Assembly (NCBI RefSeq): GCF_022844465.1
Contig: NZ_JALHLP010000009.1
Location: 1 to 64,000, forward strand
Length of the DNA stretch: 64,000 bases
Reading direction: 5' to 3'
Source: Bradyrhizobium sp.
GTDB taxonomy: Bacteria; Pseudomonadota; Alphaproteobacteria; Rhizobiales; Xanthobacteraceae
Position 1 is the first letter of the stretch, and each line of letters begins with the position of its first letter. The notes under the pieces are model-generated. The model was not told where the DNA came from and did no database searches. It saw only the letters and a program-made list of their open reading frames with translations. Position numbers and translations under genes: made by a program. This document shows, one piece after another, positions 16,916-26,209 of this stretch.

Positions 16916-18781
16916 ATGACTGCCGCGTCCCCCGAATCCCAGCCGTTCCAGGCCGAGGTCGCCGAACTTCTGAACCTGATGGTGCACTCGGTCTATTCGG
17001 AGACCGATATCTTCCTGCGCGAGCTGATCTCGAACGCGTCGGACGCCTGCGACAAGCTGCGCTACGAGGCGATCTCGGCGCCCGGGCTGATCGCTGACGG
17101 CGCGCCGCCGGACATCCGCATCGTGCCGAACAAGGCGGCCAACACCCTTGCCGTGGTCGACAGCGGCATCGGGATGGACCGTCAGGAGCTGATCGACAAT
17201 CTCGGCACCATCGCCCGCTCCGGCACCAAATCCTTCCTGTCCCGTCTCACCGAGGCCCGCGACGGCGCCAATCTGATCGGCCAGTTCGGCGTCGGCTTCT
17301 ATGCCGCCTTCATGGTCGCCGAGCGCATCGTCGTCACCAGCCGCCGGGCCGGTTCGGCCGAGGTCTTTGTCTGGTCGTCGTCGGGCGGCAGCGGCTTTGA
17401 AATCGCAGCCGGTAGCACGGCGGACGCCGCGCGCGTTGCGCGCGGCACCGAGATCGTCCTGCATCTGAAAAAGGACGCGGCGAAGTATCTCGAGAGCCAC
17501 GAGATCGAGCGCATCGTCCGCGCCTGGTCCGACAACATCCAGTTTCCGATCCTGCTGGTGCCGGAGGAGGGCGAGCCGCGCCAGATCAATTCGGCCAGCG
17601 CGCTGTGGCAGCGGCCGAAATCGGAACTGGCGGGGGAGGACTACAAGGAGGCCTACCGGCAGATCGCCGGCGCCTTCGACGAGCCTGCGATGACGCTGCA
17701 TTACCGCGCCGAGGGACGGCAGTCCTATGCGGTGCTGCTGTTTGCGCCATCGCAAAAGCCGTTCGACCTGTTCGACCAGGCCCGCAAAGGCAAGGTCAAG
17801 CTCTATGTCCGCCGCGTTTTCATCGCCGACGACGCCGAGCTGCTGCCGGCCTATCTGCGCTTCATCCGCGGCGTCATCGACAGCGAGGACCTGCCGCTCA
17901 ACATCTCGCGCGAGATGCTGCAGAACAATCCGCAGCTGGCGCAGATCCGAAAAGCCGTCACCGGCCGGGTGATCGCCGAACTGGAAAGCCTCGGCGACAA
18001 GGAGCCGGAGGCGTTTGCGAAAATCTGGGACGCGTTCGGCCCGGTGATCAAGGAAGGCATCTGGGAGGATTTCGAGCGGCGCGAGAAGCTGCTGGCGCTG
18101 TCGCGCTTCACCACCACCGCCGGCGAGAAGCGTTCGCTCAAGCAATATGTCGAGGACCTCAAGCCGAACCAGACCGAGATCTACTACCTGACCGGCGACA
18201 GTGTCGAGCGGCTGAAATCCAATCCGAAGCTTGAATCCGCGGCCGCGCGCGGCATCGAGGTGCTGCTGCTGACCGACCCGGTCGATGCGTTCTGGACCTC
18301 GGCGCCGCTCGATTTCGGAGGCAAGCCGCTGAAGTCCCTTAGCCAGGGCGACATCGATTTCGCCCTGATCCCGTTGCTGGATGAAAAGGCCGACGTCGCC
18401 AAGGACGAGGCCGGCGCCGATGCGGCCACGACGATAGCGTTGATCAAGGACGCGCTCGGCGATCGCGTCTCCGACGTGCGCGCCTCGCAGCGACTGACCT
18501 CGAGCGCGTCGTGCCTGGTTGCCGGCGGCGGGGCGCACGACCGCATGCTGGAACGGTTGCTGGCGATGCAGAACAAGGGCCCGACCACCCGCCCGGTGCT
18601 GGAGATCAACCTGCGCCATCCCCTGGTGGCGGCGATCGCCGGCAGCAAGGAGACGGCCGCCGACCTGTCATTGCTGCTGCTGGAACAGGCGCAAATCCTC
18701 GACGGCGAATTGCCGGAAGACCCGGCGGCGTTCGCCAGCCGGCTCAACGCGCTGGTGCTGCGCGGCGTCGCCGGCGGGTAA
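16916..18781 (+). CDS. htpG: Molecular chaperone HtpG (Hsp90)
   Basis: A 621-residue cytoplasmic Hsp90. The GHKL ATPase motifs are present: [14 protein letters not shown] with Asn40, DSGIGMD with Asp82, and GQFGVGFY at 122-129. Middle-domain motifs [11 protein letters not shown] and [11 protein letters not shown] and the C-terminal dimerisation region follow. Length is usual for bacterial HtpG. The ATG at 16916 is chosen because homology starts within ten residues; upstream in-frame sequence is non-homologous. It helps refold and stabilise proteins with DnaK. It is a single gene, divergent from the DUF1428-VOC gene. Confidence 0.97.
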   Translation: MTAASPESQPFQAEVAELLNLMVHSVYSETDIFLRELISNASDACDKLRYEAISAPGLIADGAPPDIRIVPNKAANTLAVVDSGIGMDRQELIDNLGTIARSGTKSFLSRLTEARDGANLIGQFGVGFYAAFMVAERIVVTSRRAGSAEVFVWSSSGGSGFEIAAGSTADAARVARGTEIVLHLKKDAAKYLESHEIERIVRAWSDNIQFPILLVPEEGEPRQINSASALWQRPKSELAGEDYKEAYRQIAGAFDEPAMTLHYRAEGRQSYAVLLFAPSQKPFDLFDQARKGKVKLYVRRVFIADDAELLPAYLRFIRGVIDSEDLPLNISREMLQNNPQLAQIRKAVTGRVIAELESLGDKEPEAFAKIWDAFGPVIKEGIWEDFERREKLLALSRFTTTAGEKRSLKQYVEDLKPNQTEIYYLTGDSVERLKSNPKLESAAARGIEVLLLTDPVDAFWTSAPLDFGGKPLKSLSQGDIDFALIPLLDEKADVAKDEAGADAATTIALIKDALGDRVSDVRASQRLTSSASCLVAGGGAHDRMLERLLAMQNKGPTTRPVLEINLRHPLVAAIAGSKETAADLSLLLLEQAQILDGELPEDPAAFASRLNALVLRGVAGG

Positions 18782-18797
18782 CCACGTTGATGTGCGA

Positions 18798-19241
18798 TTA
18801 CCGCCTGACGCGGGTCCAGGTTTCGCCGCCGCAGAGCGCGCCGACGCAGCCCTCGACCCTGAGCGTGCTCGTCCCTGTCACCGCGACGCTGCTCGCATAG
18901 TGCGAGCCATCGTCGGCGTTGTAGATCCGGCCCGACCATTTGCCGGGCGCAATGGGCCGCATGGCCGTGAACAGCGGCAGGCCGATCATCGGCCGCCGCC
19001 GCAGCGCCGGGTTCGGATTCTTGTCGTCGACCTGCGGCTTGCCGGTGGCGGGATCGATCGGATCCTTCAGCCCGACGATCACGCCGCAAATTCCGCCGCC
19101 GCATCTGCTGACGCGCACCCTGGCGTCGCCGGCCTGGGTCAGCCAGACCCCGGTCGGCTCGCCGCCTTGTTGCGCGCGGGCCGATGGCGCGGCCAGCACG
19201 GCCGTGATGATCGCGATGAAAAAAGCCGTCCTGCAGGCCAT
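18798..19241 (-). CDS. DUF2147 secreted protein
   Basis: A 147-residue exported protein. The signal peptide ends at APSARAQQ; the mature part starts GVWLTQAGDARVRVSRCGGG, typical of DUF2147, then ends with KWSGRIYNADDGSHYASSVA and LRVEGCVGALCGGETWTR. Conserved cysteines sit in CGGGICG and CVGALCGG. The family is widespread in alphaproteobacteria and of unknown function. The gene faces htpG with 16 bases between stops. Confidence 0.88.
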   Translation of the reverse strand: MACRTAFFIAIITAVLAAPSARAQQGGEPTGVWLTQAGDARVRVSRCGGGICGVIVGLKDPIDPATGKPQVDDKNPNPALRRRPMIGLPLFTAMRPIAPGKWSGRIYNADDGSHYASSVAVTGTSTLRVEGCVGALCGGETWTRVRR

Positions 19242-19327
19242 GAATCAGTCCTTGAAAAAATCACGCCTGCTTATCAACAAATCCGATTCGCGCCATCATC
19301 GATTCACGACGGTGTATTGTCGGGCCG

Positions 19328-20710
19328 TCATTTGCCCCAGCGCGTCAGATGGATCGACAGCGCCGTTCCGAGGCCGTAAACGACCATGGCGGCGCCCGCC
19401 AGCGCGAACAGCGTCGATGCTGGCGCTCCCGTTGCAGCCAGCCACCAGCCACCGACGCCGACCATGAGCAAGCGCGCGGTTCCCGCCATCACCGGACCGC
19501 CGACCTTCGCCGCACCTTGCGAGGAGAAGTAGAGGCAGGCGCCCATCCCGAAAAATCCGAACGCCGGGCCGGCGAAGGCGAAATAGGACGAGGCCGCGGC
19601 GGTAACGCCGGGGTCGCTCGTGAACAGCGAGATCCAAACCGACGGTTTCACCGCGACGACGAGCCCGATGATGCCAAGGGTGAGGGCGGCCGCGGCGCCG
19701 GCGGTCCACGCCACCCTTCGCGCGCGGCTCACGAGCCCGGCGCCGATCGCCATGCCGACCATCGGCACCGAGGCGACACCGAAGGCGAACGCGATCGGAG
19801 TCAGCAAAAATTCCAGCCGCGCGCCCATGCCGTAGCCGGCCAGCGTCTCGGTGCCGAAACCGGCCAGGATGCTGGTGAAGATCAGCACGGTCAGCACGGT
19901 TTGCAGCGGCGACAGGCAGGAGACCGCGCCGACCCTGAGAATGTCGAGGAACATCTCGCGCTGGAACCGGAAGCCCGAGAAGCTCAGCGTCAGCCGGCTG
20001 CGGCCGCTGACGAGGTACCAAAGCAGATACATGGCTCCGAGCGTGAACGCGGCAAGCTGGCCCGCGGCGACGCCGGCCATGCCGAATCTGGGCAGGCCGA
20101 ACAGCCCGAGGCCCAGCGCGCCGCCGACCGCGATCTGCACCAGCGCGGTGCCGATCAGCGTCGCCGAGGGAATCCGCATGTCGCCGGTGCCACGCACCAC
20201 CGAGGCCAGCGTGTTCACCAGCCAGATCGCGGTCGCGCCCGAGAACAGCACGGTCGAGTATTGCATGGCCTGGTCGAGCACGCCGCCGCGCCCGCCGAGC
20301 AGCGCGTAGAATTCGCGGCCGAAGCTCAGCATGACCGCGGTGAAGAACAGCCCGGCGCCGGCGCCGATCATCGCCGCGTGCAGCGCCAGCGCCGCCGCGC
20401 GCTCGCGGTCGCCGGCGCCGATCGCGCGGCTGATGGCGGAGGAGACGCCGCCGCCCATCGCGCCAGCGGACATCATCTGCGTCAGCATGACGAACGGAAA
20501 CACCAGCGCGATTCCCGCCAGCGGTTCGGTCCCGAGCCGGCCGATGTAGGAGGTTTCGGCGACGGCTACCAGCGTCGTGCCGACCATCGCAATGGCGTTG
20601 GGGAGCGCGAGCTTCAACAGCGTCGGCAGGATCGGCGCGGTCAGGAGGCTGTTGACCGCCGCCGACGGAACAGTCGTGGGGCGCATGTCGGGCAAGGCGT
20701 CAACGGTCAT
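19328..20710 (-). CDS. MATE-family efflux transporter
   Basis: A 460-residue inner-membrane protein with about twelve membrane segments and the two-fold MatE repeat. Recognisable parts are LPNAIAMVGTTLVAVAETSY with YIGRLGTEPLAGIALVFP in the first half, and MGARLEFLLTPIAFAFGVAS and VPMVGMAIGAGL in the second. MATE proteins export cationic drugs or metabolites using H+ or Na+. No regulator is adjacent and the substrate is unknown. Start at ATG 20710; the first 25 residues are a cytoplasmic tail. Confidence 0.92.
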   Translation of the reverse strand: MTVDALPDMRPTTVPSAAVNSLLTAPILPTLLKLALPNAIAMVGTTLVAVAETSYIGRLGTEPLAGIALVFPFVMLTQMMSAGAMGGGVSSAISRAIGAGDRERAAALALHAAMIGAGAGLFFTAVMLSFGREFYALLGGRGGVLDQAMQYSTVLFSGATAIWLVNTLASVVRGTGDMRIPSATLIGTALVQIAVGGALGLGLFGLPRFGMAGVAAGQLAAFTLGAMYLLWYLVSGRSRLTLSFSGFRFQREMFLDILRVGAVSCLSPLQTVLTVLIFTSILAGFGTETLAGYGMGARLEFLLTPIAFAFGVASVPMVGMAIGAGLVSRARRVAWTAGAAAALTLGIIGLVVAVKPSVWISLFTSDPGVTAAASSYFAFAGPAFGFFGMGACLYFSSQGAAKVGGPVMAGTARLLMVGVGGWWLAATGAPASTLFALAGAAMVVYGLGTALSIHLTRWGK

Positions 20711-20797
20711 GCGTCACCGGCGTTTTCAGATCGAATAGATTATGGATGACATATTACGATCTTGTGCCGGCGCAAGCCAGCCCCGGCCACGCAGGGG

Positions 20798-21328
20798 TCA
20801 CCACGGCAGGCCGCACAGGTCGATGACGCCGTCGCGCGGCGCGCGGGTGAAGTCGAATATAAACGGCGCCATGGCGTCGAAGCGAACCCGCCCCTGCGGT
20901 TGTTCGGCATAGACCTCGCCGCTGAAGCGATGCCAGCCGCGCGCCTGATAGAACGCCTCATTGTTCGGCTCGCAGAACAGCAGTGCGAACCGGACGGCCT
21001 CGTGGTGGCGCAGGGTGCTGATCGCGGCGTTGAGCGCCAGCGTGGCGTAGCCCCGTCCGCGGCAATCCGCGCGGGTCGCGACCCCGCCGATGCCGCCGAT
21101 CTCGACCTTGCGCCCGTCCCAGGTCGCGGTTCGGAAATAGACTCCGGCATGACAGGCCAGTCCCGTGTCGTCCGGCGCGTCGATCAGCACGCGCAGATCG
21201 GCATCGGCCCATTTGACGTGGCCCCAGGAGAGCTGCTCGACGACATGGCGCGGCCAAACCGCATCCAGCAGCGGCTCCGCCACCGGCCATGACGCGTTGG
21301 CGTTCAGGACGTCGATCTCGATACTCAT
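20798..21328 (-). CDS. GNAT-family N-acetyltransferase
   Basis: A 176-residue acyltransferase. The acetyl-CoA site is visible as IGGIGGVATRADCRGRGYAT (the Q/RxxGxG/A loop), followed by LNAAISTLRHHEAVRFALLF and NNEAFYQARGWHRFSGEV. The sequence is closest by eye to the small GNAT enzymes annotated as aminoglycoside 2'-N-acetyltransferase-like. ATG 21328 is preferred because conserved sequence begins there. The acceptor molecule is unknown. It is divergent from sodB. Confidence 0.85.
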   Translation of the reverse strand: MSIEIDVLNANASWPVAEPLLDAVWPRHVVEQLSWGHVKWADADLRVLIDAPDDTGLACHAGVYFRTATWDGRKVEIGGIGGVATRADCRGRGYATLALNAAISTLRHHEAVRFALLFCEPNNEAFYQARGWHRFSGEVYAEQPQGRVRFDAMAPFIFDFTRAPRDGVIDLCGLPW

Positions 21329-21483
21329 TTCGGTTCTCCGCCGCGCCATAGCGCATGGCCGTCGGTCCCGCATAGGCCAAACGCGGCGACACGTCACGCA
21401 AGATTGCGGTGTTTAAGACCCGCGGAACCTTCTATAAGGGGGGCCCGTTACACCACGTCTCCCATCAGTTCGGACATCACCCC

Positions 21484-22080
21484 ATGACCTTCACGCTGCC
21501 CAATCTCCCTTATGCCCACGACGCCCTTGCGCCGCACATGTCCAAGGAAACGCTGGAATACCACCACGACAAGCATCACCAGGCCTACGTGACCAACGGC
21601 AACAACGCTATCAAGGGCACCGAATTCGAGGGCAAGTCCCTTGAGGACATCGTCAAGGGCTCGTTCGGCAAGAATCCGGCGGTGTTCAACAACGCCGGCC
21701 AGCATTACAACCATCTGCACTTCTGGAACTGGATGAAGCCGAACGGCGGCGGCAGCAAGCTGCCCGGCCGCCTGGAAAAGAAGATCACCGAGGATCTCGG
21801 CGGGCTTGAGAAGTTCAAGACCGATTTCGCCGCCGCCGGCGTCGGCCAGTTCGGCTCCGGCTGGTGCTGGCTGTCGGTCAAGAACGGCAAGCTCGAAATC
21901 TCCAAGACCGCCAACGGCGAAAGCCCGCTGGTCTACGGCGCGACGCCGATCCTCGGCTGCGACGTCTGGGAGCACTCCTACTACATCGACTACCGCAACC
22001 GCCGCCCGGATTATCTCAAAGCGTTCGTCGATCACCTCGTCAACTGGGACTATGTCGACCAGTTGTTCGCAAAGGTCTGA
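21484..22080 (+). CDS. sodB: Superoxide dismutase (Fe/Mn family)
   Basis: A 198-residue cytoplasmic superoxide dismutase. Metal ligands are in place: His27 (LEYHHDKHH), His77 (AGQHYNHLHFW), Asp160 and His164 (CDVWEHSYYIDY). A Gln at position 73 in the AxQ-x-x-NH motif is the placement usual for iron enzymes, though cambialistic forms exist. ATG at 21484. A palindromic repeat follows 12 bases after the stop. Confidence 0.96.
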   Translation: MTFTLPNLPYAHDALAPHMSKETLEYHHDKHHQAYVTNGNNAIKGTEFEGKSLEDIVKGSFGKNPAVFNNAGQHYNHLHFWNWMKPNGGGSKLPGRLEKKITEDLGGLEKFKTDFAAAGVGQFGSGWCWLSVKNGKLEISKTANGESPLVYGATPILGCDVWEHSYYIDYRNRRPDYLKAFVDHLVNWDYVDQLFAKV

Positions 22081-22091
22081 CGCTTCATCAT

Positions 22092-22172
22092 GTCATTCCG
22101 GGGCGATGCGAAAGCATCGAACCCGGAATCTCGGGATTCCGGGTCTGGTCCTTCGGACCATCCCGGAATGAC
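22092..22172. repeat. Three-hairpin palindromic intergenic element, copy A
   Basis: The outer arms GTCATTCCGG / CCGGAATGAC enclose three smaller hairpins: GATGCGAAAGCATC, CCCGGAATCTCGGGATTCCGGG, and TGGTCC-TTCG-GGACCA. The same architecture recurs at 51103-51184 with different stem sequences. It is a dispersed palindromic element of the rhizobial type, placed between sodB and crcB. It may act on mRNA ends. Confidence 0.8.
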
Positions 22173-22304
22173 GGAAGCAAAAGGGGGCGGTAGCTGCGGT
22201 TGCCGCTCTTTTCGTTGGGACGTCTGCCTTCCGATCCTTGCGGCCACCACCCGCTTGCGGCACAAGCGACCTGCCGGATTACTTCGCCGTTTGGAATTTG
22301 TGCG

Positions 22305-22679
22305 ATGAGCTATCTCCTGGTCTTTGTCGGCGGCGGCCTCGGCGCGACGCTGCGCCATCTCGTCAATCTTGCCTGCGCGCGCTGGATCGGCGCGGGATTT
22401 CCCTGGGGCACGTTCCTCATCAACATCTCGGGCTCGCTGGCGATGGGCCTGGTCGCCGGCTATCTCGCCTTCAAGGGCGAGGCGTCGCAGCCGTGGCGGC
22501 TGTTCGTGACGACCGGCATCCTCGGCGGCTACACCACGTTCTCCGCCTTCTCGCTCGATGCGGCGCTGCTTTATGAGCGCGGCGCGCTTGGGCTGGCCGC
22601 GCTCTACGTGCTCGGATCGGTGGTGCTCTCGATCGCCGGGCTGTTCGGCGGGCTGGCGCTGGTGCGCCAGTTCAGCTGA
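22305..22679 (+). CDS. crcB: Fluoride channel CrcB/Fluc
   Basis: A 124-residue inner-membrane protein with four membrane segments, the normal size. Motifs are GGGLGATLRH at the N-terminus, GTFLINISGS with Asn40, and GGYTTFSAFSLD, the Phe/Thr track lining the fluoride pore. Dual-topology dimers of this family export F-. The ATG at 22305 starts the family's conserved N-terminus. No fluoride riboswitch is recognisable upstream. Confidence 0.95.
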   Translation: MSYLLVFVGGGLGATLRHLVNLACARWIGAGFPWGTFLINISGSLAMGLVAGYLAFKGEASQPWRLFVTTGILGGYTTFSAFSLDAALLYERGALGLAALYVLGSVVLSIAGLFGGLALVRQFS

Positions 22680-22811
22680 ACGAACGCCGCGCACCGCCCT
22701 CGCATGGGCGTCCCTTGAAGGCGCATGGGTATCGGCGAGCTTCCGTTTGCTTCGCCGCGACGCCGGGACTAAGCAGGGTGGATTCTCAATCACCCGCCAA
22801 ACCCCAACGCC

Positions 22812-23405
22812 TTGTCAGAACCTCCGATCAAAACCCCGGCGCCTGCCGACGACGCCGAGCCGCGCCCAAGGCGCGGCCGCAAGCCGGTGGGCTGGTCGAT
22901 GATCTTCATCGGCGCCCTCGTTGCGGTCTGCGTCGTGCTGGTGTGGCGGCGCGACGGCGTCGACGGTGTGCTCGGCATTCTCTCCCATGACGTCGTGCTG
23001 TTCGGGGAAATCCTGCCGCGGGTGCTGGCCGGCTGCCTGCTCGGCGGCTTCATCGCGGAAATCCTGCCGCACGAGAAAGTCTCGCGCGCGCTCGGGCCGA
23101 ACTCCGGCCTGAAGGGATTGCTGATCGGAACCGCGTTCGGCGCGATCCTGCCCGGCGGTCCCTTCACCGCCTATCCGGTGGCGGCGGCGCTGCTCACGGT
23201 CGGGGCCGATTTCGGCGCGGCGATTGCGATGGTGGTGAGCTGGACCCTGATCGGCTACGGCCGGGCGGTGGCCTGGGAGCTGCCGATCCTGGGCCCCGAT
23301 TTCACGCTGTGGCGGATCGTGATCTCGCTGCCGATTCCGGTTCTGGCCGGCGCGCTCGGGCGCTTCGCCTATGTGCGGATGTACCGCAAGGGCGGGCGGC
23401 CATGA
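22812..23405 (+). CDS. Predicted permease, N-terminal half (ArsP_1/DUF318 type)
   Basis: A 197-residue inner-membrane protein with about five membrane segments. The conserved motif LLIGTAFGAILPGGPFTAYP is the glycine/proline-rich repeat of the PF03773 permeases, normally present twice in one protein; here the second copy lies in the next gene. TTG 22812 is taken as start because no ATG precedes the basic N-terminal segment (RPRRGRKPVGWSMIF). It overlaps the next gene by four bases (ATGA), so the two halves were co-translated. Related proteins are linked to organo-arsenic or metal export; the substrate here is unknown. Confidence 0.75.
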   Translation: MSEPPIKTPAPADDAEPRPRRGRKPVGWSMIFIGALVAVCVVLVWRRDGVDGVLGILSHDVVLFGEILPRVLAGCLLGGFIAEILPHEKVSRALGPNSGLKGLLIGTAFGAILPGGPFTAYPVAAALLTVGADFGAAIAMVVSWTLIGYGRAVAWELPILGPDFTLWRIVISLPIPVLAGALGRFAYVRMYRKGGRP

Positions 23406-23905
23406 CCGCGAGCGCGCTGATCATCGACGTCACGCTGTGGGGCGCGGTCGCCGTGCTCGGCTTCATGGCCTGGCAGCGCGGCCGCGTGGTGCTGGTGTCG
23501 TCGGTGCGCGAAGGCACGCTGGACTTCATCAACATCGTGCCAAGAATCGCGCTCGGCGTGCTCGGCTCCGGCTTCATCGCCGCCGTGATCCCGCCTGAGG
23601 TCATCACCGGCTGGCTCGGGCCGGATTCCGGCTGGTTTGGGGTGCTGACCGCCGTGGTCGCGGGCGCGGCGACGCCGGGCGGCCCGGTGGTCGGATTTTC
23701 GATCGCCGCGGTGGCGATGAAGGTCGGCGGCGGCTCGCCGCAGGTGATCGCCTATGTGGTCGCCTGAGCGCTGTTTGCGTTTCAGCGCATGATCCTGTGG
23801 GAGATCCCGTTCATGCCGGCCCGCTTCGTCTGGTTTCGCGCCACGGTGTCGCTGCCGTTCCCGTTCCTCGCCGCAGCGATCGCGATGGCGATCGGCAAGC
23901 CATGA
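23402..23905 (+). pseudogene. Predicted permease, C-terminal half, interrupted by in-frame TGA
   Basis: Overlaps the first half by ATGA. The frame gives GSGFIAAVIPPEVITGWLGP and GAATPGGPVVGFSIAAVAMK, the second copy of the permease motif. It meets a TGA at 23765-23767, then continues in the same frame with ALFAFQRMILWEIPFMPARF and a last membrane segment to a TGA at 23903-23905. Related proteins have Trp where the first TGA lies, so a single TGG-to-TGA change would explain it. Without read-through the product loses its last membrane segment (121 rather than 167 residues). Confidence 0.75.
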
Positions 23906-24094
23906 GGCAGGAGACAGGGCCGTTATCATTCTGCTCGCAGATCCCGAATGCCGACGCTGGTTGAGCGGCCGGCGTGCCCCCTTCACAGCACTGTTATTGC
24001 GATTGATCGCGCGCTTGGCCTCCCTGATCTGGGCCTCTCGCGTGTGTTGTTGTACGCTTGCAAGAGTACCGCGCGGACGCCAGGAGGAGTTTAC

Positions 24095-24583
24095 ATGCCC
24101 ATCGTCATCCTCAACCGACGTAATCTCCTCGCCGCCGGCGGCGCCGTCCTGGCAACCGGGGTTTCCGGGCTGTTCATGCCCGCCCGCGCGGAAGGCCTGG
24201 CGCCGACCCCGTCGATGCCTGGCGGGTCCAACAACTACCGCGGCGGCGCGCCGATCGTGGATCGGATCGGCAAGGGTGGGTTCTGGATGAGCGGGACCGT
24301 GCGCCGCGCCGGCGACGGGGCGCCGCTGTCCGGGCAGCGCGTCCAGATCTGGGCCCACACGACCGAAGGGCGGGAGCACGAGCCGCAGAGTCATGGCGCC
24401 ACGCTCACCGACAAGAACGGGATGTTCCGTCTCGAGATGCCGCAGATTGTTCCGATCTTCGGTCAACCGCACGGTCATCTCGCCTATGACAGCGGTGAAT
24501 ACAAGACCGTCTTCCTGCGTCCGGTGATGCGCAGCGCCAAGGATACCAGCCTTGAGGCGCACTTCGTGCTGCAGCCGGTCTGA
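24095..24583 (+). CDS. Tat-exported protein with carboxypeptidase-regulatory-like fold
   Basis: A 162-residue protein with a twin-arginine-like signal (LNRRNLLAAGG, then a hydrophobic run ending MPARAE). The mature part (FWMSGTVRRAGDGAPLSGQR, TLTDKNGMFRLEMP, HGHLAYDSGEYKTVFLRPVM) resembles the beta-sandwich shared by intradiol dioxygenases and carboxypeptidase regulatory domains. It lacks the full Tyr/His iron set of true catechol dioxygenases. AGGAGGAG stands six bases before the ATG. It is followed 14 bases later by a bis-heme membrane protein, so the two probably work together in the periplasm. Confidence 0.75.
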   Translation: MPIVILNRRNLLAAGGAVLATGVSGLFMPARAEGLAPTPSMPGGSNNYRGGAPIVDRIGKGGFWMSGTVRRAGDGAPLSGQRVQIWAHTTEGREHEPQSHGATLTDKNGMFRLEMPQIVPIFGQPHGHLAYDSGEYKTVFLRPVMRSAKDTSLEAHFVLQPV

Positions 24584-24597
24584 GCGCGTTGGGAACG

Positions 24598-25221
24598 ATG
24601 AGATCGGCGAGGGTGGCCCTGATCTGGGCCGCCCTTGCCGCAGCGATTGGGGTGCCGATCGCCGCAGCAGCGGCGAGCCCGCTGCTCGCATGGCGCGATC
24701 CGCTCTACATCCTGGCCGGATTCGCAGGGATCGTCGCGTTGGGCGCCATGCTCGTTCAGCCCTTGCTGATTGGCGGATACCTGCCGGGACTGTCGGGCCG
24801 TCTCGGGCGGCGTGCGCATCACTGGATCGGAGGCACGCTGGTGGCGGCCGTGGTGATCCACGTCGGGGGCCTCTGGATCACCAGTCCGCCGGACATGATT
24901 GACGCCCTTCTGTTCGCATCGCCGACCCCGTTCTCCCCCTGGGGTGTGATCGCGATGTGGGCCATCTTCGCGGTCGCGCTTCTGGCTGCATTCCGCCGGC
25001 GTCTGGGGCCGCGCAAATGGCGCATCGCCCACCTGCTCCTCGCGATTGTCATCGTCGCAGGCAGCGTGGTTCATGGCCTGCTGATCGAGGGGACGATGGA
25101 GACGGCCTCAAAGGCGGCGCTGTGCATGCTGGTCCTTGCCGCGGCCATCAAGGTCATGGCTGACCTGCAGGGGTGGCGGAAGCGAGGGTCGTTGCGCGGG
25201 CAGAACATTGCGCGACAGTGA
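24598..25221 (+). CDS. Ferric-reductase-like transmembrane protein
   Basis: A 207-residue inner-membrane protein with about six membrane segments. Two histidine pairs spaced 14 residues apart on facing helices (His74/His88 and His145/His159, in RAHHWIGGTLVAAVVIHVGG and RIAHLLLAIVIVAGSVVHG) are the pattern for two stacked b hemes, as in NOX/FRE and MsrQ proteins. There is no FAD or NADPH domain, so electrons come from elsewhere, perhaps quinol. ATG at 24598 (TTG 24589 is possible). Likely electron donor to the exported protein encoded just before it. Confidence 0.82.
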   Translation: MRSARVALIWAALAAAIGVPIAAAAASPLLAWRDPLYILAGFAGIVALGAMLVQPLLIGGYLPGLSGRLGRRAHHWIGGTLVAAVVIHVGGLWITSPPDMIDALLFASPTPFSPWGVIAMWAIFAVALLAAFRRRLGPRKWRIAHLLLAIVIVAGSVVHGLLIEGTMETASKAALCMLVLAAAIKVMADLQGWRKRGSLRGQNIARQ

Positions 25222-25360
25222 GCCAGGCGGAATTGATAAGGTTAACTCCGCAAGCAGGCGCGCCGTCAGTCGGCGACAGGGATGGTCCGGTGACCTGAAC
25301 GTGATTGCCGAAACTCCCCGAACCCGCCTAAACTCCCTCCACCAATCGGAGGAAATCCCC

Positions 25361-25636
25361 ATGCGCCTGCTGCTCGCCTCTACCGCGTTCGCCCTGCTGC
25401 TCGGCCTTTCGCCCGCGTCCGCCATGTGCGGCGGCGGCCAGCAGGCCGGTTCGGGCGGCATGTGCGGCGCCCCGGCGGCCGCAAAGCAGATGTCGGAATG
25501 GCCTGATGCGCCCAAGGCGCAACCGTCCCAGAAGCAGTCGGGCATGGGAATGGGCATGTGCGGCTGCTGCAAGAACATGGCGATGATGGACGGCATGAAG
25601 GCCGACGACCCGCACAAGGGCATGGACATGAAATAG
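25361..25636 (+). CDS. Small secreted Met/Cys-rich protein
   Basis: A 91-residue protein with a signal peptide (MRLLLASTAFALLLGLSPAS) and a mature part full of metal-ligand residues: MCGGGQQAGSGGMCG, then GMGMGMCGCCKNMAMMDGMK and a final KGMDMK. GGAGGAAA precedes the ATG by eight bases. Methionine- and cysteine-rich exported peptides of this kind often bind copper. It follows the ferric-reductase-like gene by 140 bases and may belong to the same unit. No family name is recognised. Confidence 0.75.
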   Translation: MRLLLASTAFALLLGLSPASAMCGGGQQAGSGGMCGAPAAAKQMSEWPDAPKAQPSQKQSGMGMGMCGCCKNMAMMDGMKADDPHKGMDMK

Positions 25637-25779
25637 GCGGGGAACGGCCGCGCCAGCCGGCGGCCGCACTGCCGGCTCCCCTACCAATAGCGGTGCCGGC
25701 GGTCGGGCAAATCACACCAGTGGTTGGTCCAGTCCCTCGCGTGAAAATATTCCCCTTTTGTTCTCATCCAAATCAGGTC

Positions 25780-26150
25780 ATTAATCCCGCCATCCCACCC
25801 GGCAAGAGGGGCGGATCGCGATCGTCACGAACGCGCGGTGGGATGCGGTGGACGCTGATGGCGCGCAGACGATCGCGCATGAAGCGTACGGCGAAGTCGT
25901 GTGGTCCTGACGCCGCGGTGCTGGCGTCAAGTTCTCGGGAAGAGAATTCTCGGGAGCGACGGTGGCAAGAGAGCCGTTCACCGGGGAGATCACGTTATAA
26001 GCCGTAAAGCCACTGCGCAGGGAAGGCCGGATGCTCTCCGCTGGACCTGTATGCTCGTGTGCGCATTCTCAGTGCACATTGCACACGAGACCGCGGGTGC
26101 AGCGCGCACCCGGTCTTCCCTGCGCCCTCCGTCTTCAAGAGGGCCACCGA
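25780..26150. repeat. Probable multicopy intergenic repeat of Bradyrhizobium relatives
   Basis: This 370-base stretch lacks a convincing gene although several frames are open. From memory, closely similar sequence (starting near GGGATGCGGTGGACGCTGAT, through GAAGTCGTGTGGTCCTGACG, to TGCAGCGCGCACCCGG) is scattered between genes in Bradyrhizobium genomes, where spurious short ORFs are called on it. It fills most of the gap between the Met/Cys-rich gene and the Zur box. Confidence 0.5.
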
Positions 26151-26209
26151 ACGACAGCAAGCCTCGGGCAAAACATGCCGCGAGATCGCGAACGCATATC
26201 CAATCGTCG

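Noticed and set aside
16877..18619. 580-codon minus-strand open frame
   Set aside because: Antisense shadow of htpG with no recognisable domain and Arg/Gln/Asp-rich composition.
22173..22304. Fluoride riboswitch upstream of crcB
   Set aside because: No sequence resembling the conserved crcB RNA core was found; only the palindromic repeat and unstructured sequence are present.
24095..24583. True intradiol catechol dioxygenase
   Set aside because: The fold looks similar but the Tyr/Tyr/His/His iron ligand pattern cannot be found.
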